Origin: Haemophilus parainfluenzae
GTDB taxonomy: Bacteria; Pseudomonadota; Gammaproteobacteria; Enterobacterales; Pasteurellaceae
Length of the DNA stretch: 64,000 bases
NCBI RefSeq assembly: GCF_003253005.1
Contig: NZ_QEPZ01000002.1
Coordinates: 248,001-312,000 of the forward strand
Direction of reading: 5' to 3'
How positions within the stretch are numbered: the stretch's first letter is position 1; every line of letters begins with the position of its first letter. This document shows, one piece after another, positions 50,103 through 62,995 of the stretch. Under the pieces are notes generated by a model, which had not been told where the DNA came from, ran no database searches, and saw only the letters and a list, made by a program, of their open reading frames with translations. A program made the translations under genes and the position numbers.

Positions 50103-51539
50103 ATGTCTAGAAAATTAAGAAGAACGAAGATTGTATGTACAATGGGTCCAGCTACAGACCGCGATAACAATCTTGAAAAAATTATCGCAGCAGGCGCTAA
50201 TGTTGTACGTATGAACTTTTCTCACGGTACACCAGATGATCATATTGAGCGTGCTGAGCGTGTTCGTTCGATCGCCAAAAAATTAGGTAAAACCGTGGCA
50301 ATTTTAGGTGATTTACAAGGCCCTAAAATTCGTGTTTCTACTTTTAAAGATGGCAAAATTTTCTTAAATGTTGGCGATAAATTTATTCTTGATGCGGAAT
50401 TACCAAAAGGTGAGGGTAATCAAGAAGCTGTTGGTCTAGACTATAAAACTCTTCCACAAGATGTTGTTCCTGGCGATATTCTTTTATTAGATGATGGCCG
50501 TGTTCAATTAAAAGTCCTTTCTACTGATGGTGCAAAAGTATTTACTGAAGTGACAGTTGGTGGTCCATTATCAAACAATAAAGGGATCAACAAATTAGGC
50601 GGTGGTTTATCTGCAGATGCATTAACTGAAAAAGATAAAGCAGATATCATCACAGCTGCACGTATCGGTGTAGATTACTTAGCTGTATCGTTCCCTCGTT
50701 CAAGTGCAGATTTAAACTATGCGCGTGAATTAGCAAAACAAGCAGGTTTAGACGCGAAAATCGTTGCTAAAGTTGAACGTGCTGAAACGGTTGTTGATGA
50801 AGCAGCAATGGATGATATCATCCTTGCTTCTGATGTCATCATGGTTGCGCGTGGTGACTTAGGTGTTGAGATTGGTGACCCAGAATTAGTTGGCGTACAG
50901 AAAAAATTAATTCGTCGTTCACGTCAATTAAACCGTGCGGTTATTACTGCAACTCAAATGATGGAGTCAATGATCAGCAACCCAATGCCTACTCGTGCAG
51001 AAGTGATGGACGTGGCAAATGCGGTATTGGATGGTACTGACGCGGTAATGCTTTCAGCAGAAACTGCAGCAGGGCAATATCCAGCTGAGACTGTGGCGAC
51101 AATGGCTCGCGTATGTTTAGGTGCAGAAAAAATGCCAAGCATCAATGTTTCTAAACACCGTTTAGATCGTGAGTTCAGAGATATTGAAGAATCTGTAGCG
51201 ATGTCAGCAATGTATGCTGCAAACCACTTAAACGGTATCGCTGCAATCATTACATTAAGCCACTCTGGTCGTACACCATTATTAATGTCACGTATCAGCT
51301 CAGGTTTACCAATCTTTGCACTTTCTCGTGTTCAAGAAACATTAAACCGTTGTGCATTATACCGCGGTGTGACACCAGTTCATTTTGATGGTGAATCTCG
51401 TAGCGCTGCAGGTGCAAAAGCAGCGATTAACCTATTAAAAGAAAAAGGTTATTTAGTTTCTGGTGATGTTGTTTTATTAACACAGGGTGATGAGTCAGAA
51501 GGTACAACTAACGTTTGTCGTACTTTAACTGTGGAATAA
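50103..51539 (+). CDS. pykA: Pyruvate kinase
   Basis: Last step of glycolysis: converts phosphoenolpyruvate and ADP to pyruvate and ATP. The 478 aa open with [18 protein letters not shown], and the active-site stretch is [20 protein letters not shown], with the catalytic Lys. [12 protein letters not shown] and ATQMMESM are also canonical. The GGAG at 50092-50095 is a good ribosome-binding site. Codon use is that of a highly expressed gene. The length matches the PykA type. It marks the right-hand chromosomal flank of the tRNA-Val insertions. Confidence 0.97.
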   Translation: MSRKLRRTKIVCTMGPATDRDNNLEKIIAAGANVVRMNFSHGTPDDHIERAERVRSIAKKLGKTVAILGDLQGPKIRVSTFKDGKIFLNVGDKFILDAELPKGEGNQEAVGLDYKTLPQDVVPGDILLLDDGRVQLKVLSTDGAKVFTEVTVGGPLSNNKGINKLGGGLSADALTEKDKADIITAARIGVDYLAVSFPRSSADLNYARELAKQAGLDAKIVAKVERAETVVDEAAMDDIILASDVIMVARGDLGVEIGDPELVGVQKKLIRRSRQLNRAVITATQMMESMISNPMPTRAEVMDVANAVLDGTDAVMLSAETAAGQYPAETVATMARVCLGAEKMPSINVSKHRLDREFRDIEESVAMSAMYAANHLNGIAAIITLSHSGRTPLLMSRISSGLPIFALSRVQETLNRCALYRGVTPVHFDGESRSAAGAKAAINLLKEKGYLVSGDVVLLTQGDESEGTTNVCRTLTVE

Positions 51540-51553
51540 TCAACATTCATGAA

Positions 51554-51588
51554 TAAAAAAGAGCGGTGGATTTTTCCACCGTTTTTTT
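51554..51588 (+). terminator. pykA terminator
   Basis: CGGTGGA / TCCACCG stem (51564-51570 with 51575-51581), loop TTTT, then seven T. Confidence 0.9.
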
Positions 51589-51687
51589 ATATCTAAAATA
51601 TTGAAAATATTGACCGCACTTTTTTCTTAAAACCACCTCGTATTTGCGGTATCATAAGCACAGTTTTTAGTTTAAATTGAAATCCTT

Positions 51688-53094
51688 ATGGCCTCACAAA
51701 GACAAATCCAATCACCTGATCAGAAAACTGAACAAGTTAGCATCCCGCCTCATTCCACTGAAGCTGAACAAGCCGTACTTGGCGGCATTATGTTGAGTAA
51801 TCAACATTGGGATGGTATTGCAGAAAGAGTGATCGCTGAGGATTTTTATACTTTTGCGCATAAAGCAATCTTCCAAACCATGGAAGAATTAATGCGTAAT
51901 CAAAGCCCGATTGATTTAATCACCCTTGATCAAGCCCTTAAAGCGAAAGGTATTAGCGATTCTGTAGGCGGTTTTGCTTATTTAGCGGATCTTTCTAATA
52001 ACACGCCAAATGCCATTAATATTTTGGCTTATGCTGAAATCGTACGTGAAAAAGCGATTTTGCGTGAGCTTATTGCTGTGGGAAATCGTATCGCAGAAAA
52101 CAGCTATTCTCCAAAAGGCAAAGACATCAAAATGGTATTGGATGAAGCCGAGAGAGAAGTGTTTGCTATCGCTGAAAAACGCAGTTCTTCAACTGAAGGG
52201 CCACAAAATGTGATCAGCGTGTTGGAAAGTACTATTGCTCGAATTGATACCTTAAGTAAGCTTGAAAATCATAGCGGTGTGACAGGGGTCACAACGGGCT
52301 TTGTTGACTTAGATAAGAAAACAGCAGGTTTACAGCCTTCAGACCTCATCATTGTCGCTGCACGTCCTTCTATGGGTAAAACCACGTTTGCGATGAACCT
52401 TTGTGAAAATGCCGCCATGGCAAGTGATAAGCCTGTGTTGGTATTTAGTTTAGAGATGCCTGCGGAACAAATCATGATGCGTATGATAGCCTCTCTTGCT
52501 CGCGTGGACCAAACCAAAATTCGTACTGGTCAAAATTTGGATGAAACGGAATGGAGCAAAATTGCCAGCGTATTTGGGATGTTTAAGCAAAAAAATAACC
52601 TTTATATCGATGATTCTTCAGGTTTAACCCCAACAGAATTACGCTCTCGAGCACGTCGTGTGTACCGTGAAAACAATGGTTTGAGCATGATTATGGTGGA
52701 TTACCTTCAGTTAATGCGTGCACCGGCATTCTCAGATAACCGAACCTTAGAGATTGCTGAGATTTCACGTTCTTTAAAAGCCTTAGCGAAAGAATTAGAA
52801 GTCCCCGTTGTAGCTCTTTCCCAGCTTAACCGTACGTTGGAACAACGTGCAGATAAACGCCCAGTAAACTCGGACTTGCGTGAATCAGGCTCTATTGAGC
52901 AGGATGCTGACTTGATCATGTTTATTTATCGTGACGAAGTGTATAACGATAATTCTGAAGATAAAGGTGTTGCTGAAATCATTATCGGTAAACAACGTAA
53001 CGGTCCGATTGGTCGTGTACGTTTAGCATTTAACGGTCAATTCTCACGCTTTGATAACCTTGCCGAACAGCGTGAATACAGAGATGATTATTAG
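51688..53094 (+). CDS. dnaB: Replicative DNA helicase
   Basis: Hexameric helicase that unwinds DNA at the replication fork. The 468 aa comprise an N-terminal primase-interaction domain (HSTEAEQAVLGGIML) and a RecA-like domain with Walker A ARPSMGKTTFAMN, Walker B MIMVDYLQLM and the Q/R motif LRESGSIEQDADLIMFIYR. No intein is seen. It starts at ATG 51688 and is followed by alr after 23 bp, an arrangement shared with E. coli and H. influenzae. Confidence 0.97.
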   Translation: MASQRQIQSPDQKTEQVSIPPHSTEAEQAVLGGIMLSNQHWDGIAERVIAEDFYTFAHKAIFQTMEELMRNQSPIDLITLDQALKAKGISDSVGGFAYLADLSNNTPNAINILAYAEIVREKAILRELIAVGNRIAENSYSPKGKDIKMVLDEAEREVFAIAEKRSSSTEGPQNVISVLESTIARIDTLSKLENHSGVTGVTTGFVDLDKKTAGLQPSDLIIVAARPSMGKTTFAMNLCENAAMASDKPVLVFSLEMPAEQIMMRMIASLARVDQTKIRTGQNLDETEWSKIASVFGMFKQKNNLYIDDSSGLTPTELRSRARRVYRENNGLSMIMVDYLQLMRAPAFSDNRTLEIAEISRSLKALAKELEVPVVALSQLNRTLEQRADKRPVNSDLRESGSIEQDADLIMFIYRDEVYNDNSEDKGVAEIIIGKQRNGPIGRVRLAFNGQFSRFDNLAEQREYRDDY

Positions 53095-53117
53095 GCAAGA
53101 GATAACGGATTAGAAAA

Positions 53118-55906
<2,789 letters not shown>

Positions 55907-55913
55907 AATAATG

Positions 55914-55949
55914 TAAAAAAGTGCGTTCAAAATTGACCGCACTTTTTTA
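55914..55949. terminator. pgi/MFS bidirectional terminator
   Basis: Uptake-sequence pair AAAAAAGTGCGTTC / ACCGCACTTTTTT between convergent genes. The left copy carries one mismatch (GTGCGTT). Confidence 0.75.
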
Positions 55950-55955
55950 TTTTCA

Positions 55956-57134
55956 TTAAACTGATTTGACTTTCCACATACAGCCTACGCTGATAAAAAT
56001 TAATGCCACAGCAACATAAAAAACAGAATTGTAATGCCAAATTTCCGCAATAATGCCCGCAATAGGTCCTCCGATAATCCAACTGCTTTTTGCTGCATTA
56101 CTAAATAAGGTGGTGGCAGTGCCCATTTTAGTCGGCATTAAGTCTTGGAAATACACCATGCCAATCGTAGCGGTAATACCGATAAAAATCGCATTAAGCA
56201 TTTGCAATCCGATAAGCTGCCAAGTTTGCTCAGCGAATAATAAACTTGAATAGAAGGCGAGACCTGAAACTAAAGCAATCATCATCAAGCGCTTTTTACT
56301 GAAATATTTGGTGAGATAGCCCGCCAAAATCATCACAGGAATTTCCAAGCCTGCAGCCGTCCCCATTAATGTTCCTGCCAGTTCTTTGTCTAAATGTAAT
56401 TCATTAATTACAAATAATGGCATATTAATGAGATACATGCTGTTACAGGTCCAAAGCAATAGATTAGCGATGAACAAGTAAATCACACTTTTTCTTGGTG
56501 GCGTATTGTCTAAAACCTCTTGATTTTTAGCCGCACTTTGACGAGGAATTTTCGGTAATAATTTGCTGACGCCTGCACATAGTAAAAAGGCAGAACCTGC
56601 CACCAAATACATGTAATTAAAGCCCCAGTTTAACGCAATGAAAAAAGAAAGCGGTGGCCCAACAATCCAAGCCAATGAGATTTGAGTTCGCATAATTGTG
56701 GTGAACATCACCGCTTCACGATGGCTGCTTTCAGCATATTCTCGCGCTAAAGCAAAAGATTGCGGATTAGCGGATGAACCTAACCCTAATAGCGTGGTAC
56801 CGATAATAATTAACACATAATAATTTCGGCTATAAGCAAAAATCAGACAGCCAAGCACAGCAATTAAACAGCAAACAATCATCACTTTGCGACGGTCATC
56901 TTGCTTATCAGAATATTTTGCGAGAATTTGGCTCAAGATAATGCCAATAATGGCATTGACTGAATAGAACAAGCCCACAAAAAAAGGTGAAACTTGAATC
57001 TCTTGAGAGAGATATAAACTCAAGGTCGGCGTTTGAAACGCAGATGCAATCCCCGTTAAAAAGGCAATCAATAGAAAATTGAACGCCACAATATTGGATG
57101 GCGTTGCGTTTTGTTGTTGAACAAACATAGTCAT
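55956..57134 (-). CDS. MFS sugar-efflux-type transporter (SetA-like)
   Basis: Twelve-helix major facilitator transporter of the sugar efflux (SET) group. The 392 aa have MFS loop motifs QILAKYSDKQDDRRKVMIVC (residues about 68-87) and TKYFSKKRLMMIALVSG. Polar residues in helices 1 and 4 (FLTGIASAFQTPTLSLYL and LLGLGSSANPQSFALAREY) fit sugar or sugar-like substrates. ATGs at 57134 and 57128 are possible starts. It is separated from the sucrose genes by a terminator, so any link to them is only positional. Confidence 0.8.
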   Translation of the reverse strand: MTMFVQQQNATPSNIVAFNFLLIAFLTGIASAFQTPTLSLYLSQEIQVSPFFVGLFYSVNAIIGIILSQILAKYSDKQDDRRKVMIVCCLIAVLGCLIFAYSRNYYVLIIIGTTLLGLGSSANPQSFALAREYAESSHREAVMFTTIMRTQISLAWIVGPPLSFFIALNWGFNYMYLVAGSAFLLCAGVSKLLPKIPRQSAAKNQEVLDNTPPRKSVIYLFIANLLLWTCNSMYLINMPLFVINELHLDKELAGTLMGTAAGLEIPVMILAGYLTKYFSKKRLMMIALVSGLAFYSSLLFAEQTWQLIGLQMLNAIFIGITATIGMVYFQDLMPTKMGTATTLFSNAAKSSWIIGGPIAGIIAEIWHYNSVFYVAVALIFISVGCMWKVKSV

Positions 57135-57164
57135 TAATTTTAATAAAAGAACATAGTTGGAAAT

Positions 57165-57194
57165 AAAAGTGCGGTTAATTTTAACCGCACTTTC
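57165..57194 (-). terminator. Uptake-sequence-pair terminator after phosphatase lipoprotein gene
   Basis: AAAGTGCGGTTAA (57167-57179) with TTAACCGCACTTT (57181-57193). It ends the scrK-scrB-phosphatase group on the reverse strand. Confidence 0.7.
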
Positions 57195-57199
57195 ATGTT

Positions 57200-57817
57200 T
57201 TATTTTGTTGCGTTAGAACGTTTATCTAATTCAGCTTTGATCTTAGCCATATTTTCTTGGGTGAAGAAATTATCAATATTTTTCCAAACAGAATGATAGC
57301 CGTAAGGGCCTTGTTGCATTTCACGTTTGGCTTCATTGAGATCCCAATTTTGATAAATCACACGGTAGCTTGCAACAATTAAGCCAGTTCTGTCAGCACC
57401 ATGATAACAATGCACTAAAACCGCACCATTTTTTTGGTGTTGTTTGATTTGCCACAGAATATCAGCCACTTCATCTGGACTGATTGACCAAGTAAGTAAT
57501 GGGGTATTAATCAAGTTGATCTTAGTATGACCAAATGCTTGTTTATCATCATTACGGTCAAAAAAGCGTAAATTCACAATTGTGTGAATATTCAACTTAT
57601 TTAATAATGTTTCAGATTGCGGCTCTAATTGCTCACTACGGTAAAATTTACTATCAATCTGATATAAATTTTCCTGTTCGCTGATTAGCGTTGCCCAATG
57701 TTCTGTATTTTTTGGCGGTTCACTTGGTGTTGTCGTACAGGCGACTAATGAAAAAGCTGTTAAAGCAAAAAGGACATTTTTGCTCATCTTGTATAAATTG
57801 AAATGAGTTTGTTTCAT
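57200..57817 (-). CDS. Tyrosine/dual-specificity phosphatase-like lipoprotein
   Basis: Predicted lipoprotein with a cysteine phosphatase domain. The start is ATG 57817 with AAAAGG upstream; the signal MKQTHFNLYKMSKNVLFALT leads to a lipobox LVAC near residue 27. The active site CX5R is HCYHGADRTG (about residue 138), and the general-acid Asp may be in SPDEVADILW. It starts 10 bp after scrB, so it appears to be co-transcribed with sucrose genes. Periplasmic location makes a phosphosugar, phospholipid or phosphoprotein substrate possible; the substrate is unknown. Confidence 0.82.
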   Translation of the reverse strand: MKQTHFNLYKMSKNVLFALTAFSLVACTTTPSEPPKNTEHWATLISEQENLYQIDSKFYRSEQLEPQSETLLNKLNIHTIVNLRFFDRNDDKQAFGHTKINLINTPLLTWSISPDEVADILWQIKQHQKNGAVLVHCYHGADRTGLIVASYRVIYQNWDLNEAKREMQQGPYGYHSVWKNIDNFFTQENMAKIKAELDKRSNATK

Positions 57818-57826
57818 AAAAACCTT

Positions 57827-59281
57827 TTAAATATATTGAATAGCCGGTAAATAACCGATCATTAAATCTAACGGACGATTGCTGGCTATTGTATTCTCTC
57901 TGTTCTCAATGAAAAATCTTGATGTCATGGCTTTTTCACCATGATTCAAGAAAATTTCAATAATCGAGCGATCAAAGAAGATTTCAACCGTCTGCAGATT
58001 TTCAATTTCGCAGAAACGTTTTGTATCGAATTTCTCCATTAATTCCGTTTGTTCGCTTTGACTGCGATCTAAGCAGATCAAGCCATTTTCATAAGATAGG
58101 CGCAGTGATTGTCCTTTTTCATTTTGGAAGAAGGTTAAGTCAAAGGCTTGGTTATTTGCCTCAAATTTTACATAAGCACGATCTAAATTAGCAATATCCG
58201 CTTTTTCATCAAGATGAAGCGCTGAAAGTGCGGTTAGATTTTCGTCTATTTTAGCAATCGGACGTTGATAAATTTTTGTCCCTTCTAAGCGCAATTCTCT
58301 TGGCAAGGTTAAAGCAGAATGCCATTTAAATTTATCTGTTGGGTAAGTTAAATCTGGCAAACCAATCCAACCGAAAAGCACAGTACAAGTTTGATTATCT
58401 AAGCCGCCAAACGTTTGTGGTGCGTAGAAATCAAAACCCTGATCTAATTCGCCGATATATTCTGCTTCAAAGGTTAAATCCGTTAATTTACCCACAGCAT
58501 AAGTCGCATGATAATTATTTTGGAATTGATGTGCTTCTCTATCTTTACCTTGTGGCGACCAAATAAACACATCTTTATCACTGAGTTTCAATAGGTCAGG
58601 GCATTCCCACATAAACACGTTTTTGTTGTCAAAAGCAGGCAAGGAAAGCTCGCCTAATAAACGAGGCGTATCTTCAAGATTGTCCATTTCAAAAATAATG
58701 GCTGTTCCTGTGAGGTTTTCTCGCTGTGCACCACAGATAAAACGGATTTTTCCGTCTTCAGTAAAATACGGTTTAGGATCACGAACATGCTCTGTATAAC
58801 CTTCTGGTGCATTTTCAATTAACGGACGTTTGCTAAGCAATTTCCCATTAAGATTGAAAATTGCTAAATTTTGATAAGGCACGCGTTGATTATCACTTGG
58901 TCGACGAGTATTGCCGGTATAGAACATGGCCAATTTGTCACCAACTTTTAAAGCGCCACCAGAATAACAGCCGTGAGACTCAAAAAGCTCGCAAGGAATC
59001 AGATCATCTGCTGATTGATAACGTTGGAAATCTTTCGTGATTAAATGCTTCCAATGTTTCATCCCGTGAATTGCATCGAATGGAAACCATTGGTAGAACA
59101 GATGATACTTTTCACCATCAAAGATCAAACCATTCGGATCATTCATTAAGCCCGTTAGTGGAGCAATATGAAAGTGCGGTCGAAAATCCTTGTCTTTTTG
59201 CACGGTTTCAGCAATTTCTGCGAGTTCGCCTTTTTCTGCAGCTAGGATGCTTTTGTATTTGCCATTATTGAAAATAATCAT
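57827..59281 (-). CDS. scrB: Sucrose-6-phosphate hydrolase
   Basis: GH32 enzyme that splits sucrose-6-phosphate into glucose-6-phosphate and fructose after PTS uptake. The 484 aa have the three GH32 motifs: nucleophile in LMNDPNGLIF (residue about 48), transition-state stabiliser in HVRDPKPYF and acid/base Glu in MWECPDLLKL. A C-terminal beta-sandwich follows from about residue 350. It is 64 bp downstream of scrK, with a hairpin between them. No PTS transporter or regulator lies in the window. Confidence 0.93.
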   Translation of the reverse strand: MIIFNNGKYKSILAAEKGELAEIAETVQKDKDFRPHFHIAPLTGLMNDPNGLIFDGEKYHLFYQWFPFDAIHGMKHWKHLITKDFQRYQSADDLIPCELFESHGCYSGGALKVGDKLAMFYTGNTRRPSDNQRVPYQNLAIFNLNGKLLSKRPLIENAPEGYTEHVRDPKPYFTEDGKIRFICGAQRENLTGTAIIFEMDNLEDTPRLLGELSLPAFDNKNVFMWECPDLLKLSDKDVFIWSPQGKDREAHQFQNNYHATYAVGKLTDLTFEAEYIGELDQGFDFYAPQTFGGLDNQTCTVLFGWIGLPDLTYPTDKFKWHSALTLPRELRLEGTKIYQRPIAKIDENLTALSALHLDEKADIANLDRAYVKFEANNQAFDLTFFQNEKGQSLRLSYENGLICLDRSQSEQTELMEKFDTKRFCEIENLQTVEIFFDRSIIEIFLNHGEKAMTSRFFIENRENTIASNRPLDLMIGYLPAIQYI

Positions 59282-59315
59282 CGTGATCGTGCCTCGTTAA
59301 TGTGATCGGGTAAGT

Positions 59316-59343
59316 AAAAGGTGCAATAATTTGCACCTTTGAT
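59316..59343 (-). terminator. Hairpin between scrK and scrB
   Basis: AAAGGTGCAA / TTGCACCTTT stem (about 59320-59341). On the reverse strand it is followed by TTACTTACC; a partial terminator that could lower scrB expression. Confidence 0.55.
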
Positions 59344-59345
59344 CC

Positions 59346-60272
59346 TTAGTCGGCTAGGAACGCTGCTAATTGTGCTTTATTTGGTAGCGCAGACATTGCC
59401 CCTTTTGCTGTCGTAGCAAGGGCACCACAAGCATTGGCTTGACGGATAATTTGCACAAGTACATCATTTTCTTTCCAGTTTGGATGCTGTGAAAGCCCCG
59501 CAAGCAGACCACCAACGAAGGCATCACCTGCGCCTGTTGTATCAACCGGTTGTAAGGCTTTTCCGGCAATTACATCTTTTTTACCTTCTAAGTGATAGAG
59601 CGCGCCATCTTTGCCTAGAGTCACGATAATCAATTTTTCAGGATAAAGTGCGGTCACTTTTTCAAAGGCTTTTTCAAGGCTGTCAGTATTGGTTAAAAGC
59701 GTTAATTCTTCTTCAGAGAATTTTAATACGTCAGCCAACGCAACCGCTTCCATTACCACGGTTTTCATTTCTTCTAAGCTAGACCAAAGTGATTCACGTA
59801 AATTAGGATCGAAAGAGAAGAAACCACCAGCAGCTTTAATGCGACGAATAGCTTCAAAAGTTGCTTCGCGAGATGGATTATTAATCAGCGCGATAGAGCA
59901 GCAATGTAGCCATTCACCTTGTTGGAAAGGCGGTAAATCGCTTGCTTGTAAGAACTGATCCGCACTTGGGTTTACCATAAAGGTAAAGCTGCGTTCGCCA
60001 TTATCTAAGCCGACTACAACTGTAGAGGTACGATGTTGCGGATCTAAAATCATATGTTGTGTATTAACATTTTCCGCATTTAAGGTATCTTGCATAAATT
60101 GGCCAAGGGGATCGTTACCTACGCGACCAATAAAGGAACTCGGGCTGCCTAATCGTGCCACGCCAACAGCCACATTTGCAGGGGCGCCACCTGCACAGCG
60201 TAAATAATGATTTTCACCGTCAGGAATAAGATCGACAACCGCATCGCCGGTTACCCAGATTTTTTGGCTCAT
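59346..60272 (-). CDS. scrK: Fructokinase (PfkB family)
   Basis: Phosphorylates the fructose released by ScrB to fructose-6-phosphate. The 308 aa have PfkB motifs: N-terminal GGAPANVAVGVARLGSP (about residues 28-44) and the C-terminal DTTGAGDAFVGGLLAGL with catalytic Asp in GAGD. AAGGAAAAT precedes the ATG. It is read leftwards ahead of scrB. Together the two genes feed pgi and glycolysis; the naming as fructokinase rests on the neighbour. Confidence 0.9.
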   Translation of the reverse strand: MSQKIWVTGDAVVDLIPDGENHYLRCAGGAPANVAVGVARLGSPSSFIGRVGNDPLGQFMQDTLNAENVNTQHMILDPQHRTSTVVVGLDNGERSFTFMVNPSADQFLQASDLPPFQQGEWLHCCSIALINNPSREATFEAIRRIKAAGGFFSFDPNLRESLWSSLEEMKTVVMEAVALADVLKFSEEELTLLTNTDSLEKAFEKVTALYPEKLIIVTLGKDGALYHLEGKKDVIAGKALQPVDTTGAGDAFVGGLLAGLSQHPNWKENDVLVQIIRQANACGALATTAKGAMSALPNKAQLAAFLAD

Positions 60273-60301
60273 ATTATTTTCCTTCTATTGTGGATATCAG
60301 T

Positions 60302-60334
60302 TAAAAAATAACCGCACTTAAAAAGAGCGGTCAT
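60302..60334 (-). terminator. tyrS terminator
   Basis: ACCGC / GCGGT hairpin (60311-60315 with 60328-60332). The reverse strand ends in TTATTTTTTAAC. Confidence 0.65.
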
Positions 60335-60347
60335 TTTCATAGGTGTT

Positions 60348-61535
60348 TTATGCGATGGTTACGCGTGCAAACTTACGTTTACCGACTTGGTAAACATTCG
60401 TGCCTTTTGGTGCATTGGCTTTCATGTCTTCGACTTTTTCGCCATTGATTTTCACACCACCTTGCTTCGCTGAGCGAATCGCTTCAGAAGTAGAAGGAAC
60501 CAGTCCTGCTTCTTTTAATAAGGTGGCTAAACCAATTTCGCCTTCAAAGGTGAATTCAGGCATTTCATCCGGCATTGCACCTTTTTGGAAACGGTTAATA
60601 AATTCTTGTTCAGCCGCCTCTGCCGCTGCTTCATCGTGGAAACGTGCGATGATCTCTTTCGCTAATAAAATCTTCACATCACGTGGGTTTTTACCATTTG
60701 CTACTTCTGCTTTTAATTCAGCAATTTCAGCAAGTGGACGGAAAGAAAGTAAGTTATACCAATCCCACATTAATTCATCTGAGATCGACATGATTTTACC
60801 GAACATATCGCTTGGTGCATCTGTCACGCCGATGTAGTTGCCTAATGATTTAGACATTTTCTTCTCACCGTCTAAACCAACAAGTAATGGAAGCGTAATC
60901 GCTACCTGTGGTTTCTGACCGGCTGATTTTTGTAACTCGCGACCAACAAGTAAGTTAAATTTTTGGTCTGTACCACCAAGTTCCACGTCTGCTTCTAAAG
61001 CAACAGAGTCATGGCCTTGTAATAAAGGATAAATAAATTCGTGAATTGCGATAGGTTGATTGTTGCCAAAACGTTTTTTGAAGTCATCACGTTCTAGCAT
61101 ACGCGCTACGGTGTAGTTACTTGCTAAACGGATCATCCCTTCAGTACCCAATTTACCCAACCATTCAGAGTTGAATACGATTTTCGTTTTTTGTGGGTCT
61201 AGAATTTTGTAAATCTGTTCTTTATAGGTTTCCGCATTGCGAAGCACATCTTCGCGGCTAAGCGGTGGGCGAGTGGTATTTTTACCAGATGGGTCACCGA
61301 CCATACCCGTGAAATCACCGATTAAGAAATAGACTTCGTGGCCTAATTGTTGGAATTGACGAAGTTTGTTTAATACCACGGTATGCCCTAAGTGAATATC
61401 CGGAGCAGTAGGGTCTGCACCAAGTTTAATTTTAAGTGGGCGATTTTCTTTTAGTTTTTCGATTAAATCTGCTTCAGAAAGAATCTCATCAGTACCGCGT
61501 TTTAGTTCTGCGAGAACGGTATTAATATCAGTCAT
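60348..61535 (-). CDS. tyrS: Tyrosyl-tRNA synthetase
   Basis: Charges tRNA-Tyr with tyrosine. The class I motifs are HLGHTVVL (HIGH, residue about 48) and KKMSKSLGN (KMSKS). The C-terminal S4 RNA-binding domain spans about residues 335-395 ([19 protein letters not shown]). Length 395 aa is that of the bacterial TyrZ/Haemophilus type rather than the 424-aa E. coli type. It stands alone with its own terminator. Confidence 0.95.
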   Translation of the reverse strand: MTDINTVLAELKRGTDEILSEADLIEKLKENRPLKIKLGADPTAPDIHLGHTVVLNKLRQFQQLGHEVYFLIGDFTGMVGDPSGKNTTRPPLSREDVLRNAETYKEQIYKILDPQKTKIVFNSEWLGKLGTEGMIRLASNYTVARMLERDDFKKRFGNNQPIAIHEFIYPLLQGHDSVALEADVELGGTDQKFNLLVGRELQKSAGQKPQVAITLPLLVGLDGEKKMSKSLGNYIGVTDAPSDMFGKIMSISDELMWDWYNLLSFRPLAEIAELKAEVANGKNPRDVKILLAKEIIARFHDEAAAEAAEQEFINRFQKGAMPDEMPEFTFEGEIGLATLLKEAGLVPSTSEAIRSAKQGGVKINGEKVEDMKANAPKGTNVYQVGKRKFARVTIA

Positions 61536-61609
61536 TCTATTTCCTAATGTTATTTTAATATTAAAGGCTACATTATAGAGAATATGGCTGAAATGAAAAG
61601 ATTGAGATG

Positions 61610-61642
61610 AAAAAAAACGCCTATTTGTGGGGAAATAGGCGT
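61610..61642 (-). terminator. sfsA terminator
   Basis: ACGCCTATTT / GAAATAGGCGT stem (61617-61626 with 61632-61642). On the reverse strand it is followed by seven T. Confidence 0.85.
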
Positions 61643-61742
61643 GAAGTTGGAGTGATTATCTGTTTGTTTTTGGAATGGCTAGATGATAACTATTATCAAA
61701 TACCTTGTCAACAACAAAATGCAAATAATTCTCAATTATTTT

Positions 61743-62459
61743 TTAATCGATGCAAGGTACACTTTCTGTGAGAGAAAGTGCGGTCGGAATGCCATCTGAA
61801 ATGTCAAATTTTCCCGTATAAGCATAAGCTTCAACGCCCTGAGATTTGGCATCTTTTAAAAGGCGATCATATTCAGGATCTACAAACTCAGCGATTTTAA
61901 AACGATCGAAGCCATCATGTAATCCGGCAAAGAGAACAACGGCGCGATGTCCTTGTTTTTTCATGGCTAAAAGCTCACGAACATGTTTTTGTCCACGAGT
62001 AGTCACCGCATCGGGAAACATCCCTAATGTGCCTTTTACAAAAGTGATTGATTTCACTTCAACATAACAATCTGGCAAGCCCTCACCTTTAAGTAAGAAG
62101 TCGATACGGCTATTTTCTTCACCATATTTCACTTCAGGATAAATTTCATCATACATAGCGAGTTCTTTGATTTGTTTATTTTGCAAGGCTTCAAAGACTA
62201 ACTGATTGGATCTGTGAGTATTAATGCAAACAAGTTGGCCATTTGCTAATTGCGTTAATTCCCAACTGTGTGGATATTTGCGAGTTTGGCTATCAGAATG
62301 AGAGTACCAAACGGTATCGCCTTTTTCACCACAGCCAGTCATTGCACCAGTATTTGCACAATGAATCGTGATCACTTCACCATTTGGTAATTCAATATCA
62401 GTCAAAAAACGCTTATAGCGACGAATTAATTTTGCGGATTGTAGGGTAGGGAGTTGCAT
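61743..62459 (-). CDS. sfsA: SfsA family protein
   Basis: Cytoplasmic protein of the SfsA family, named as a sugar-fermentation stimulation protein; recent views favour a nuclease-like or DNA-binding fold. The 238 aa show the OB-like N-terminus ([19 protein letters not shown]) and the PD-(D/E)XK-like [12 protein letters not shown]...[11 protein letters not shown] motif with Asp, Glu and Lys in place. It ends MVPCID-like at ESVPCID. The stand-alone gene is terminated by a strong hairpin. Biological role remains unclear. Confidence 0.9.
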   Translation of the reverse strand: MQLPTLQSAKLIRRYKRFLTDIELPNGEVITIHCANTGAMTGCGEKGDTVWYSHSDSQTRKYPHSWELTQLANGQLVCINTHRSNQLVFEALQNKQIKELAMYDEIYPEVKYGEENSRIDFLLKGEGLPDCYVEVKSITFVKGTLGMFPDAVTTRGQKHVRELLAMKKQGHRAVVLFAGLHDGFDRFKIAEFVDPEYDRLLKDAKSQGVEAYAYTGKFDISDGIPTALSLTESVPCID

Positions 62460-62528
62460 GATTGTTCCTTGATTGTCCTTGTTAAAAGAAAAGTGAGGTC
62501 AAATTTAATGATGAAATTAACCGCTCTT

Positions 62529-62810
62529 TGATCTGCCCCCCAAAAGTTGGACAGGTTAGTTAACTTAAATATCGAGATCGGTATTGCACTGGGCTCAATC
62601 CTTTGAAAGCAAGTTTAATGCGTTTTTGGTTGTAATACACTAAATATTCTTCAATTTCAGCCTGTAATCCAGCAATTGAATGATAAGTCCGAGAGTAAAA
62701 ACACTCTGATTTTAGTATCGCAAAAAACTTTCAATCACCGCATTATCATAGCAATTTCCTCGGCGGCTCATACTTTGCACCGCTTTGTGATAAAGCGAAG
62801 GAGTGGAATA
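62529..62810 (-). mobile_element. IS3-family element remnant (3' end of transposase)
   Basis: The reverse strand encodes the C-terminal part of an IS3/IS150-type OrfB: YHKAVQSMSRRGNCYDNAVI, then after a frameshift FAILKSECFYSRTYHS and EEYLVYYNQKRIKLAFKGLS, ending at the stop at 62560. A run of six T where seven are needed breaks the frame near 62723. The outer end TGATCTGCCCCCCAAAAG at 62529 looks like an IS3 terminus. The upstream two thirds of the element are missing, so it is inactive. Confidence 0.8.
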
Positions 62811-62995
62811 TGATTGCATATAGATTTTTTACCTTAGAAAAGAGGGAGAAATAGTGTGTTTTAGCTCTTTATTATTGGTTATAACAATGGATTTCAGTCA
62901 ATTTCTTTAAAAATTTTACAAAAATCTGTAAGAAATCGAATTATCCGCCGTCTAACCTTATGTAACGTTAATTTTCACATCATAAGGAAAAACAA
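62811..62995. other. Region between IS remnant and msrAB
   Basis: AT-rich, no gene. It should hold the msrAB promoter; AAGGAAAAAC directly before the ATG at 62996 is a clear ribosome-binding site. No strong -35/-10 pair was recognised. Confidence 0.4.
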
